A stretch of DNA of 64,000 bases from Styela clava. Taxonomy: Eukaryota > Chordata > Ascidiacea > Stolidobranchia > Styelidae. Made by a program: the position numbers and the translations under genes. The notes under the pieces were generated by a model. The model saw only the letters and a list, made by a program, of their open reading frames with translations. It ran no database searches and was not told where the DNA came from. The DNA lies in contig NC_135262.1 in assembly GCF_964204865.1 (NCBI RefSeq), positions 7,998,001 through 8,062,000 of the forward strand, in the 5' to 3' direction. This document shows, one piece after another, positions 27,186 through 40,092 of the stretch; position 1 is the stretch's first letter; the number at the start of each line of letters is the position of its first letter.

Positions 27186-30100
27186 TTAAATTTCAGTTTC
27201 TTCTTCGTCTTCTGAAGCTGACGGCCGACCTCTGACCTCCTCATACCATTTGTTGGTTAATTGTTGCATTTGAGTTCTATTTCTAATCAATTCCTGTGAA
27301 AAGAGATGGAAACAGGCATTCGAGTATATGATTTCATTCTGATGAAGAGCAATGTCAGCAAGACATACCAAGCCTCTCATCCTGCATCAGAACAGTGATG
27401 AAAATTAAAACTGACCAGCCATTATATGTACGATAAGGCTGGTAATATCAGCAAAAACCATTAACTTGACAAAATATATCTTGAGTTACTATCATGGATT
27501 TATGCAGCGGTTTTACTTTCGAGTTTCCAGGTGCTAACCAAATACTAATCATACCAACTTCATTACTCTTTGCAATCATTCACTACCCAAGATCAATTAA
27601 GTGATAAACGAACGGGCTAACTATTCTCAACTGTAGTCAACACCCTGTACGAAAGGGAAGAAAAGTACAACAAACTTGCACATTGCAAAACCCACACATT
27701 TGATCTGTAGAACAGGCTCTCTCTCAGTCTCACCCTTTACTTATTTATAAATGTCAGTTTACCCCTCTTGTGGACTGTTTATGATATCGCACTGTAAGTA
27801 AACTATGAAATATAGCACAGAGGCTAGAAGTCTCTGCAGCAAGAGCATATTAGTATCTATTCAACAAAAGTACTTCTATGCTGTCAACAGCCACATTTGG
27901 CCTTGTACCCCTAGTTGAGAATCGCTGCTGTAAGTATGTGTACCAATATGGAGTTAACTAATTTTGTTCGCCTACTTTACATCAAGTTGTGTAAAGGGAC
28001 TGAAACCTATGGGCAGGGGGTATATCCATTTGGCTAACACAGCCATTCCCATACTCGTGATAGAACTAAAATAAGGGAAATCGGAATAAAATTATGGCCT
28101 AACCCTAACCTGGTACACATATTACGGAAGTACCGGCCACCAAGCATAATACATTAAAGTGTCAGGTAAAAAGCCTACCATTTTTGTTATTCTTCTTGTA
28201 AAAAACGGCATTAGATATTTTGCATCAAAATATGCAAATCCTTTCAATTCTGGTCTCGCAGAAATATATTTTTCTTCGTATTCTTCTTCCGTTAGCTCAG
28301 AAATATGATCTGATTCGATCGCTTTTCCTAACTCTTCAGTTTTACTCATTGTTAAACCGAGTCCGACTGTTTTTAAATCCTGAACTTTCAGACACTGAAA
28401 TAAATTGTAAAGAGCTTTAAAAGTAGAAAAAGTCATTTCTAGGGTAGGACTGTAAAGATAAATGATCAACCCTTACCCTGACAACTGGGAACGTTGCTCC
28501 GCCAAGTAATAATAAAGTGAACAAAACAATAATTAGAGAAGTTGTGATGATAACTTGACGTTTTTCATCGCTGTCAAGCTCCAGATGAAGACTTAAAACA
28601 TAACAAATGGCTCCTCTCAAACCTGAAAAAGGATGACATATTATATTAGAAAACAAAATATCCAAATCTTTGACCAATCGCCATTGTTCTACAATTTCGG
28701 GTCACGAAAAGCGAATTACTGTGTGTATATTTCAAATAATTTGGTTATGATAAGTCGAAAAAAATATTTATGAGATATCAACTGCTTGTTCACAACCCAC
28801 AATGCGAGGGATTTGATGATGATACTTTTTTAATTTTTGTAAAAAAAAAATTTTGACTAAAAAATTTGAAAATTTGAAATCCAGTGAAAACAAGCCAAAA
28901 CTCCGAATCCACAACCCTTCGTCAAAGATTGTTAACATTAGTTTTGAGAATATAAAAAAACACATATACAGATGACAATCAGCAAATATTTTATTACTTA
29001 CCACTAAACCACATGATAAACTGCATTCTTTTTGTTATTTTTGTATCTCGGAAATGATTTAATATCCATGATAAAGGATAAATATTAAGAGCTCTGGCGA
29101 GTAACAGGAGAACCTATAGTAAAAGGTAGCGTTCAAATAATAGAATGAGCGCCTTGCTTCATACAGTCATGTCAGTATAATCTGCTAGGATTGAGACAAT
29201 AACTGTCAATTTGATAATTCTTTCGAACTTCCTGGTGTCAGGTTAACAGTCTGAATTTAGGATTCAAATTATGATTATTATTTAAATTAATATGAGTCAA
29301 GACTTTAAAAACCCAATAATGACTATTTGTGTGACAACATTATGATTCATATCAGAGATATAATGATTTTGTTATGAGGCCATAAATCAATCGAAAAATG
29401 TGAGGAGGGGCAGCTACAAGAGGTTCTTTTATAACTCAAAACTCCCTAATAACAAATAGGAGTACCGAACAAAAATTAATATCAATAGACTTAATTACCA
29501 GTAATAACATTGGCAAATGGAGGAAAACCAAAATTTGAAATCATCATCACACATTTTGAACAGAGCTCGAAAAATTATTACAAATCTAATGAAAGAAAGA
29601 AACTTGTCCTTTTGCCACAAAACCAAGAATTAAACAAATTGTTATCGTGCCGAATTCGTGGCCTAGTGGCTAAATTGTTAGAGACTTAGATATGTTAACA
29701 TTGAAAGGTAAAATCTCAGGTTCGAATCCCATTCCCATCACCTCACCCAGGGTGTATGAATTGCGTAGGCTCTGTCGAACCCTAAATATTCCCGTTCTTC
29801 AGGGCAATAGTAGATTCTTACCCAGCAGTCAGCTGCTTGTATAGAGCCTTGTATGAAGTGAAAGACGCACAAAAAAAATTTAAATATTCACATTGAATAC
29901 AACTGTAACATGAAAAAATATTCAGATTGTTAAACTATGAAATTTTAGATTACAACTCACAATGCTCCAAATAACAAATGCTGGTTGGAAATTGTGTTGA
30001 AAACTGAAGATTGCCATTCCAAGATATGCAAACACACTTGTTTCTGTATAAATTAAGTGAAATTAAATGTTCCATATTACTACTACTATTATCAATATTA

Positions 30101-33100
30101 TTACTATTCAGTGTAGAAAAGGCTCGAGTAACCATTTATAAAACACTTAGAGCATTCAGCAGTGGTTCTCAAACTTTTTACTACCCACCCCCTTGTTTAG
30201 AATTTGCCAAGTCTCGCACCCATCCTCAAAAATAAAGAGCTAACAATAAGCTACGATACAAATAACAGGTAGTAAGGTGAAAGTATGTTTCAGTCAAAAA
30301 ACCTGTTAAATATCCGCAATAAGGCGGGCGAGATCAAACCTAACAAATATTTTCATTTTTAATGGGGAGCGCCCCATCGTTTGCAAACCACTGACTTAGA
30401 GTGACTTAAGTCACTCGTAAATATTATCAACTGCCCACTAGTGGGTTGTGACTCAGTGATAGACTCGATTTCTCACTCAGATGACCGGTGTCTCGACCTG
30501 TGACCTACAGACTCCTACTTAGCACTGTTACTATTAGTGAGTGACTATAAATTCATTATACCTGCCATATAAGCCAGTGTTCTGAGTGTCTGCTGAATGT
30601 TTATTTGTGTCACGAGTGATAGATTGTGATGTGTATAATGTGACATAACTATCCCAGCAAACAGTATTGCCATTATGCCTGAAAATTGAAAATATTTTAG
30701 GAATACATTTGGGAGAAATCATAAAACCATGGATGGGTAGGATAACTGTACTAGAAAACATGATTTTATACTATTCCGAATACTTTAATTTTCTTAAGAT
30801 GATTAATACCATAATTTCAAATATTGGAGAGTAATTCTGATCATGTCATTCCCATCCTATGTTTTATATTAAATAACAAGACCATAATTTATGCCAACTT
30901 TTGATTTGTAAAATATACCGGTAACATAAAATATAATTTTCTGTTTTAGAAAGTCAAATTGAGCATTCACATGATTTGCGTGTTGTCAATCTTTATCAAA
31001 ATAACAAGATTTTAACACATTGACTACAGAAACACTATTTCATAAATTTGAAATTTTCAGGAAAATAAATATAAGTTTAATAATAAAGTCGATCAGAAAA
31101 ACATCTTAGTTTCCATATACACACTGCAATTTGGAAAAGTTCAGTAATCCTCTCACACATTAACACAGTCCTTGGACAAAGGCAATATTATCATAACTTG
31201 ATTAAATAATATCATAGAAAAAGTGGCACATATTAAAAAAAACATAAAGATGGTATTTAGGCGTACATGGTTGACTGGCATGTTTCTAACTACTGCTCTG
31301 TTGACTCTGCCTGTGTGTTTAGTATACCTATATCAACCAACTGTAAGGATAATGTAGCAAAAATCAAAACTAACTCAATAATAAATTTCTGTAACTACTA
31401 TCAAATTAATTTAGAAATAATATAGAAATTGATTATTTTCAAAATGAAACACAAGAAATTATTTGTTTAAAGCAGGATTTGAGAGCAACTAAATATAAAT
31501 GCAATGGATTACTAAATTAAGTATTAAGACAAACTGCATGACAAGCCTACAATAAATAAATGATTTTCCATTCCACAAAATGTTAAATCTGACACAAAAT
31601 CAGTTCTAACAAAAGCAAGACTTCAAACTGAACGCAATACCTGAAAATCCAGCTGCATGAACAATAATAGAAAAAGCAGTTTGATGTGAATTTATTTATA
31701 AAAGCATAGCATTTGTTATTGAAAAATTCAATTATCTTGTTATCTGGATTTCAGACCTGAGGTGCAGAATGCATAATAAAAATTTAATATAGAGAGCACA
31801 AAGAAAGTAAATCATAAATCACTAACTAAGAAGCTTAAAAAAAGTTGGGTAAACAAGTCAGATTTGACAATTTTATCATTGCACAAAAACAAAAGTTATG
31901 GCATTAAAAGTTATGTTTGTAATATTGACCTTTACAATAATTTGTAACTTTTTACTGTAGAATTGACAAAAAAAGACTCTTGAATCAGAAATGAGGTTAA
32001 ATTGACAAACACAAATTAAACAAACCATATAACAACTTACCCGAGAGTTTTAGTCCTTCTGCAAGACCATATGGAATATATGAAAATATCAACATCATTC
32101 CCATCTCCAAAGAAGGAGTTTTACGTAAATCAACCCACTTCATCAAGTAAAATACAGGTTAAGAAAACTATTCATTTGAATGCGTTGAAATTACAGGTTA
32201 AAGTAAGTTCAATAAATAAATAAATATTAATGATAAAAATAAGTTTTCAAATTAAATATCAGTGTATTGGATAAAAAACGGTGAAATGGATAAATATATG
32301 TCACATTGACACTAATACCACATTGTGTTTGACTAAAGTGATTTTAAAAGTCGAATTCGGATTTAGTAATATATTGATATCATTTACTTCCTCACTGACT
32401 CCAGTCTCCTCGACCCTGATCATCTTATTTTCTACAATATAAAATCTCTGAAATAATAGTTTATGCATTTTGTCCGGTTAACGAGCAGGAATTCAAAATA
32501 GGTATTAGAGACTATTTTTCAGATTTATTTAAAAAGATAATCCCTGGGTAATTCAATTCAAACAAAAACAATATTTATAAAGTTTTAAGTGATTTGAGCA
32601 TGATTTGAATTACAAACTAAGCCCGGAAGATAGAAATTGAGCTTAGAAATTGTGGAAAAGGATATCAATGCGCTGATTAAACCCAGCAGAACACCAAGTA
32701 ACGCAGATCCAAACATCATTCTTAAGAAGTCTGTGATTGCATGAGCGAATCTTGAGGATGTGTCATCCTCCGTTTCATTTGCTAATGCTTGGAAAGTGCT
32801 GAACAAAATATTAAAAAATTCATCAATAAATATTACATTTTCATTATCATATATCATTCAAATCTTTCCATTGGCTCAGAAAAAGTAACATTCAAATGCA
32901 AATTTCTATTTCAGTTGTAATGCAGCAAAATTATGATATTATATGCTTTATTGTATTTCAATTTATTAATGTTTAAAATTGAGTATTATTCTATGAATGT
33001 CACATGCACCCACATTATTATCCTGCACGCTAAAAGCCATCATCGGTAAATGCAATAAGTATACATATTATTTTTATGAAATAAACTTTTGGATCAATAC

Positions 33101-36100
33101 TTTTTCAAGTCATAAAACATAATTGTATTGGAAAAAATCATGTGACTATGTATGTCATGTGACATGATCACATGTCTCGGGATCAAGAATAACAATAGAA
33201 ATTACATTGTAAATCTTTAGAAATTTTTAACTGATTGAAGATCACTAGTATTGAAAATTGAACTGAACAAAATCACTCATTTTCTCAAATACCCAAATTT
33301 TTCACAGCTATAATTTTTATTATGCAAGGTTGCACACCAATAAACGTTTCTAACAAAAAAAAATTGTCTGCCTAATATTTGAAAATGTTTAAATTTGATC
33401 CAAAAATTTACATTCGTAATCCTTACTTTGTCAGTACAATCGACACTGCATCGTTGAGAATACTTTCACCAAACACCAACATATTGAGAACGGGATCCAC
33501 ATTTAATGCATTAAATATTGCAATAGTTGCTACAGGATCTACTGCTGATACGAGAGATCCAAATGCAAAACTGTAAAGTAAAAGACTTTTTTTTTATTAA
33601 CCAGACGACAAAGCTCAATTACAATTCGTATCTATAATTCATATTAAATGAATAATAACATGAAATTTACTGAAAAGCTCAAAATCAGCGAAAGCGAAAA
33701 ATTTAGGGTAAAACAAGAGCCCCACGAAACCCAGAAAACATATGAAAAAAATGATAGCTTCCGATTCCGACACTGCTCACGCTCAGTGTAAAATTTATTA
33801 TAAAAATTGATTCAATCCGATGATATCACTGCGCAAACCAACATTTGAAAATGAAAAGAAGAGTATAATTGCTCTCTTCATTTTATTAAATTGGTAGCTG
33901 TGATATAACTTGTAATAATAAACTCTACCTGTCTAACAAAGTAAGGTTATATGCAATTCCTGCAACTCCCATCAAATAAATTCCTCCGCCTACAAACATT
34001 GCAGATATTGTTGTTCCGATCACAGCAAATACCAATATAGATCCGATGTTTTGAAAAAAGTTTCCCTGAAGAATTATATATGATTGTATTATGGACGAGT
34101 AATACAGCTTGCTTTTGTGCATGTAAATGATCATACCACGATAGGATGACCAATACAGACCATCGTACTTATCTTTCAATGTTAATTTTGAAGAAATTTG
34201 ATTACCGTATTTCTATGTGTATAATACGCACATATGTATAATACGCAGGGCTCTTTTAGAATATGGATTGTACAATACACCAAGATCCATGCATAATACA
34301 CATGGCCGATTTCCATCACTCACTTGCGTTGACCGCATTTTTATCTTCGAGAAGCCAGACTGGACAACAACAACAGTCAAACTTTATCTTATCACTTATT
34401 TACACTGGTTATTGGAATATATGTGTTTCCCTTTCATAAACAGGATAGTCCATTCCGCGGGTGTGATTCTACTGCGACAAGCATGATCTAGTTATAACGG
34501 ACCTTGTCACATAAAATTAATATAAATAGGACGGAAACATGTATTCAGCAATTGCGTGTAAAATATCGATCAAGATTTTTTTAAAATTTTTCTATGCCAA
34601 TGCATAATACCCCCTAACTTTAGAGATGAAATCCGGTACCAGAAGTGTGTATTATACACAGAGAAACACGGTATTTTATGTCAATTTCTAAATGCGTTCA
34701 GATAAGAAGTACCGTCATTTTTAAGGAAGTAGATCGAATTTCAGGAAAGCACTTTTAATTCATCATGACAAACAGTTTGGAAACTCTCAGAGTAGAATAC
34801 GGTAAAAGTCAAACAAAAAATTAAATTTGTGATTACAAACCTTATGTAAAGAATATCCGGCTTCAAAAATGATTGGTGGAAGCAATAACAGGAAAAAAGT
34901 ATTTGGACTCAACATCTCTGCATCCTGAAAAAATAAGGAATATATTTATAAATAAGGAATCTTTTAAAACAATTAGGATAAAGAAAAAAAAAACATTTAA
35001 GATCTTTGTTTCTGGAGTCAGGAGGTAAGAGTTTGGCACAAGTTCTTCAGGGTGGAGAACTATCCAGAGTCGAGAGATAAGAGTTGAAATTTTGAAACCT
35101 CCAGAATCCGGAGGGATTTCGTACATTCAATGGTGATAATCAAATTCAAAAATTCAAATCTTCTTGCAGAAATTAAAAAAGCGTTCACAGTCTATTAAAC
35201 AGGGGTTGCATATATAGTTTTCAAAAACAAATTTATAAGAATCCTTTCTTAATTTTGAATTGGAATTATACTTGAACTAGACATCAAGACATGACCAATT
35301 TTAATTCCAGACAAAATCCTAAAAAGTTAATTTCGAATCATTCGAAAAACAAAAATCCATTAATAAATCATGATTTATCAATATGATTGATTTAAAAAAA
35401 TTTAAAACACTCTTTATATAATCAAACGAGAAAGATGAATTATTCCTACGTTGTTATATCTTACCAGCCAATTTCCAACTCCTGCTTTTTGCATCATCCT
35501 TACTACCCCTCCAATAGCAGCCCCTGCAAAGTGAAAAAGTAACAGTATTTTAGAAAACAATATTATGTGTTTCTCAAAATCAGAAAATACCCAGTCAAAC
35601 GTTCTCCATAGCCTACTGGAAACATTGCTAGTTCTTGAACTTCATCTGAAGTTTTGCTTGAGTGTCAATGACTTGAGGACTACTCGGAAGACAAAACAAT
35701 ACAAACTTTATTCTGCGTTCATGAATCATGAATAAGTAAGTATTAGAGAATAATAAAAAACTAAAGTATATTAGTAATACTCCAGCAAATACAAAGCAAA
35801 ATTCCACCCTGGAGAATTATTCCTGCCCTGTTGAGAAACATTGTTCTAACCATTGAAATCCCTGATCGGAATAAAATCATTTAACATTTTATTGCCATGC
35901 TCAGAGTAAAACATGTACAAAAGCTACAAAATCACAACTCCCAATATTTCAGATGATATACATTTTCTTATTGAATAATAAGAACTAAACAACTTACCTA
36001 AAAATACAACAGCAACACTGTCTGGCAAAAGATGAAATTTAAATTTGATGAGAAGATGAGTGAGCAATATGCATAGTGCTGTAAAAATAAAAACATAAAA

Positions 36101-38040
36101 TTGAAAACCAAAGCGATAAAGGCTGTTATCTGCTACCAAGGTCAACCAGACTTAATTCATTCAGTGATCGAGAATCGAGATACTAAGTTTTCAGAGTCGA
36201 GAAATCAGGGATTCCAAAATTTAATATTTCCTAAAAAAAAATTAAATGTGAATGAAATGAGCCTTTTTTTAGTCTGGGTAATTTTCTGCAGCCAGGGGGG
36301 TAAGGTGAGAAGGGATAAAAACACCCCTTATTTGAAATTTTTAGAAAACTGAAAAAGACGCCAATAATACCGGTAAGTTATTTTCAGAGGGTGATGAAGA
36401 GCTTTGTCCAAAGCGAAAAGCATAAATATGTTGTAAAAGAGGAAAATTGTTTATTCAGTTTAGGATTAGACAGTTTATGTATTTATACTCAACATATGAG
36501 GCTTTAACACAAAATATCAAAACTTGAAAAATCTGTCTTGAGAAAATAAGAAAACTGAATTCCCTGTAACTTTTTATTGAAATATTTTGGTGACTAATGC
36601 TAATTTGGTAACTAATCTAAACATGATTAGATACCAAGAATGCATTATTTTTGTTAATGTAAAATATCCAAATTTCAACATTTGCCTTTCCGGCTTGAGA
36701 CATTTGAATCAGCTAAAGTCAATCAATCAACATCATAATCAATCTTACCTAAAACAATTAAAATAAAGAAAATCTTCATGCTACTGCTCTGTTCTTCCTT
36801 CTGGGCTTCTTGGCCAGTTTGAATATTTGATATGGCTTCTTCAACTTGCTTTTTTCCTTCATCTTCTGTTGTTGTACTTATTGCTGTTGTTGTTGTTGTA
36901 AAATTATCAGACGCTGTGCTTTTGATTTCTTGAGGCCTAAAGTGATAAAGTGGAAAACAGTTAAGCTTCGTGCCAAAACTGAGCTATATTTTAGCCTAAA
37001 CAGTAAAATTTGGTTTTAGTTAGGTTGTGGCCGCATCAGACGGGCCAAATTGATGTACCCAACGAGCCAGATTTGGCTTGCGGGCTGTAGTTTGCCCATG
37101 TCGGCCTTATGGTCACAAAATTAACTGACTAGTATAAAACAACCATTTTTAAATAAAATTTATTTTCTCAAAAATTAACTAACGTGAGATATTCTTTTCT
37201 AATGACTCTATTAGAGTTATATAGCATATCGAACATACTGGAAAGGTAAGTGTAAAACATTTAGAATATTGTTCTGCCGCATTCACACTTCATTACAATA
37301 AGAGACAGAAACAAATCTCAACAAAACACCATAATAAAACCATTTACTGTATTAATTGCTACAAGAAGCAAATACATGTTCCAATTTCGTTCAATTACAT
37401 ATGTCGTAGCGAAATCAACATGTAAATACAACATATAATATAGCATTCTAAAATACGACACTGAATCAGAATAATGCCTCAAAAAAACTTGAAACATAAA
37501 TCATTTTGAAATTTACTTTCTTACAAAACATTGCAAAACAACCTAGAATAAACCTGTATTCAATTTTAGGACCCATGTCAAATAGAGCCATTTCAATATC
37601 TCTGAAGTAAAAGCTGATTATATCTCAGTGAAGGCTTGTTCAAAGCAAAGCAGTTATACACTTTATATTAATTTACCAAGCTTGTATAAGATTTTATTAT
37701 TTCTCAATAAAATTGATAATTATTCTCAAAAAAATAAATAATTTAAAATTCACAAAAATCATTTTCAAAGGCAGTTTTCGAATACTAAATCTATTCCATT
37801 ACCCAACATTCCACTAAGATTGTTCACCAGTTTTCTCTATTTATATTACTTTAATTAAATTGCTTTTATAATATAGAAAAAAACATACAAAGAGTCCACA
37901 TTCGTGTTTTTTGGTGCATCTTCTAAGGCTTGGCATGATATACAAAGAAATAAAACCAGGAATAATGATAATTTCCAAGTGCGGCCGATGGTTGAATATG
38001 TATTTATTTTCACTACGTAATTTACATTATTAAAAATCAT
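27186..38040 (-). CDS. SLC9A8: Sodium/hydrogen exchanger NHE8, 15 coding exons
   Basis: Exons (minus): 38040-37889, 36936-36749, 36078-35998, 35523-35465, 34924-34841, 34065-33929, 33570-33427, 32798-32666, 32146-32041, 30678-30562, 30043-29961, 29113-29002, 28622-28477, 28394-28179 and 27293-27186. The sum is 1866 bases (621 residues plus stop) with all phases closing. It is an electroneutral Na+(K+)/H+ antiporter of Golgi, endosome or apical membrane. An N-terminal hydrophobic leader ([12 protein letters not shown]) and a polythreonine luminal stretch come first. Family landmarks follow: [48 protein letters not shown] with the CPA1 Asn-Asp pair, [17 protein letters not shown], and the NHE8-type tail [20 protein letters not shown] and SASEDEE. 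The tail distinguishes NHE8 from NHE6/7/9. Fourteen introns are 0.2-2 kb; one is U12 AT-AC. It is longer than the human protein (about 580), mainly in the N-terminal leader. Confidence 0.95.
29649..29875 (+). mobile_element. tRNA-derived SINE (family 2) in an SLC9A8 intron
   Basis: A-box-like TGGCCTAGTGGCTAAA and B-box GGTTCGAATCCC are spaced as in a tRNA-derived Pol III promoter. An unrelated body and an A-rich end (CAAAAAAAATTT) follow. There is no tRNA acceptor stem, so it is not a tRNA gene. Confidence 0.75.
30153..30393. mobile_element. hAT-like MITE in an SLC9A8 intron
   Basis: The inner ends CAGTGGTTCTCAAAC and GTTTGCAAACCACTG are near-inverted. ACTTAGAG flanks at 30145-30152 and 30394-30401. 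Seven extra bases (CATTCAG) lie between the left duplication and CAGTGG. Confidence 0.7.
32147..32665 (-). other. SLC9A8: U12-type AT-AC intron in SLC9A8
   Basis: On the minus strand the exon ends GCATTG and the intron opens ATATCCTTTT, a perfect U12 AT-AC donor. Its 3' end is TTTTCTTAACCTGTATTTTAC. TTTTCTTAAC is a U12 branch-point match, with the branch A about 12 bases from the terminal AC. Splicing here joins GLISAL to [12 protein letters not shown], as in other NHE8 proteins. No GT donor in this exon gives that protein. Intron length is 519. Confidence 0.93.
36941..37106 (-). mobile_element. Truncated MITE abutting SLC9A8 exon 2
   Basis: Read on the minus strand, it follows the element at 48,073: GGGCAAACTACAGCCCGC, then GGCTCGTTGGGTACATCAA, then AACTAAAACC, and later GTTTTCCACTTT. 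Similarity stops a few bases before the exon-2 acceptor at 36937, so the pyrimidine tract of that acceptor appears to come from the element. Confidence 0.65.
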
Positions 38041-40092
38041 GTTTAACTATCATCTGTTAACAAAAATTGCACAGTACAATGAATCCATTGAAAAGAAAAG
38101 AGCAAAAAAAAACACAGATTAAACCTTATAGTATCGCAGGATACATTCCAGTTCCAAATCCCAAGCACCCCCCCCCCCCCTCACCCAGGATATAACGTAT
38201 TGAAATGGCAATTTCGAACCAGAACAATTCCAGCCCCCAAATTCCATACCCCTAGATATCAGTGGCTGCCCATACAGGCCTTCATTTCCGAGAGAAAATG
38301 TGAATTAGCGTCATATAAGGAAATTAATAAACACACAATACATTAGAAATATCATAGTTCAATTTTTCAACAAAACTTATGATAAGGAAAACAGCATTTT
38401 AACTGTAATTCACCAAAAGCATGGCTTGTGAATAAAGTTTTCTTTGAAAAATAAAGTAGTTCTTGAAACAAAGTTGCAGAACTGTACAATTGATAAATGG
38501 GAAGTTTAGATTTTAGAATATTCAGAAAGCCTATTCATAAGAATTCAAAGATACCGGTAACTCCCATCCCAATATCCAAAAAAATTGAAAAGTAAAACCA
38601 AAATTCCAATTGAATTTTTTATGATATCGCCATACTCAAAAGCACTCACTCACTATAACAAGTAGTAAAGCACGCACAATTATAAATCAAAGTATGTATA
38701 TTGAAATCAAAATATAGATTGATCTTTGACAACGCACCATTCATGATAACCAATGCTTAAATTTTTTTTGATCAGATTCACAAGATGTGCAGTACCAAAT
38801 GTTATTCAAATATCCAATAAGCGACTCTTATTTATTCTGCACTACATTTTGTCTCAATGTCAATCAACAGATAGATATGTCATTGAGAGGTTTCATAACC
38901 AATAGCCTTATGTGCAAAAATAAATAGACAATACATTGAAACATTTAAATTAACAATCTCATATGAATACAGGATGAAAGGACCTGGTATTTCCTGCAAA
39001 AATAGCACGGAAATGAGTAATAATTGTAACAAAGAACTCATGTACTACCTAGTTATGTTGTAAGTATTGTCCAATTAATTAATACAATTCAAAAAAACAA
39101 AAAAATTTCTATCTGAAAATGAGTTTAATTAAACCAGAATTTCGAATTCTCAATAATTGGGAGGCAGTATATCAGACTTTCATTGGCTATAAGTGGTCTC
39201 AAAAGAAAAAAAATTGAATTGAAGGCTTGCATACCCCAAGCTTTTGTTCGATTTGGTTTCATGAAGTTCAGAGCTGAAGTAAAAATTTTCTTTAATCTGG
39301 AATTAGGCGAGATTCAAAAGTCAGTATTTATATGGCTCTCGGAATTTGAGGTCAGACGTAAATTTTTCCCATCCCTGATCCATATATTCAAAAATAGTTT
39401 GATTTAAATGATTTGAAATCCCACAAATATAACTCAATTCATGAAAAATATTTTCTGTGATACAACTTTATAAGTGAATTTGAAACAAGGCACATAATGA
39501 GATGTATAAGAAATAGATATCACCAATGAATAAGTCTAAAATAAAATTATGTTTGATGCTTCGTTATATGATTTAAATACAATATTTGTGACTGTAATTG
39601 ATTATTATAGTGTTATGAAAACTGATGTATCATTCATGTTATGATGACAACGGTGGTTCATGTAACTGCTGGTCAGTTACAAGCTACAGTTTCCTCCAAC
39701 ATCAAGTCCATGCATCTGAAACAACTGGTTTAACTAATCCCATACCCGACAAGGACCAGAAACCAGACAAGAGCACTTGGTCGCCAGGTGTATTGACAAT
39801 TGATAGCACAGCTGTGATATAATTTGCTATACAAAGGAGCATTTGTTGAAGTTTACGGTACAGTAGCTGTGCTTGCTAATATCCATGTTAATTTGTACAT
39901 CTTGACAATTTAACCACAAGTTCAGAACCAGATCATTTGATAGCTAGGTTGTTAGGTGGATTTGCAATTAAAATACATCATTTGCCAATTTGCATTGCAA
40001 TTTCAGCTTCTTAGAAAAATGTATTCAAATATTAAGATACCCACATACAAATAACTAATGTTAAAGATTAATCCCAGTGAAAAATTACATTC
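38041..40092. other. Intergenic stretch between SLC9A8 and SNX25
   Basis: Holds the putative SLC9A8 promoter side, a C-homopolymer run near 38,167, and a SINE fragment near 39,668. No exon or RNA gene was recognised. No clean AATAAA was found on the minus strand just after the SNX25 stop. Confidence 0.4.
39668..39760 (+). repeat. Fragment of tRNA-derived SINE family 1
   Basis: Contains TTTCCTCCAACATCAAGTCC, ATGCATCTGAAAC and TTTAACTAATCCCATACCCG. These match the complement of the copy at 52,354. The head and tail are missing. Confidence 0.6.

Noticed and set aside
29665-29735. tRNA gene
   Set aside because: A and B boxes are present but there is no acceptor stem or cloverleaf; it is a SINE head. 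The same applies at 45,640 and 52,600.
32590-32665. Reading SLC9A8 exon 8 onward to a GT donor near TTTGTAATT
   Set aside because: It would add about 15 residues absent from the family and give a phase that does not fit the next exon; the AT-AC junction fits exactly.
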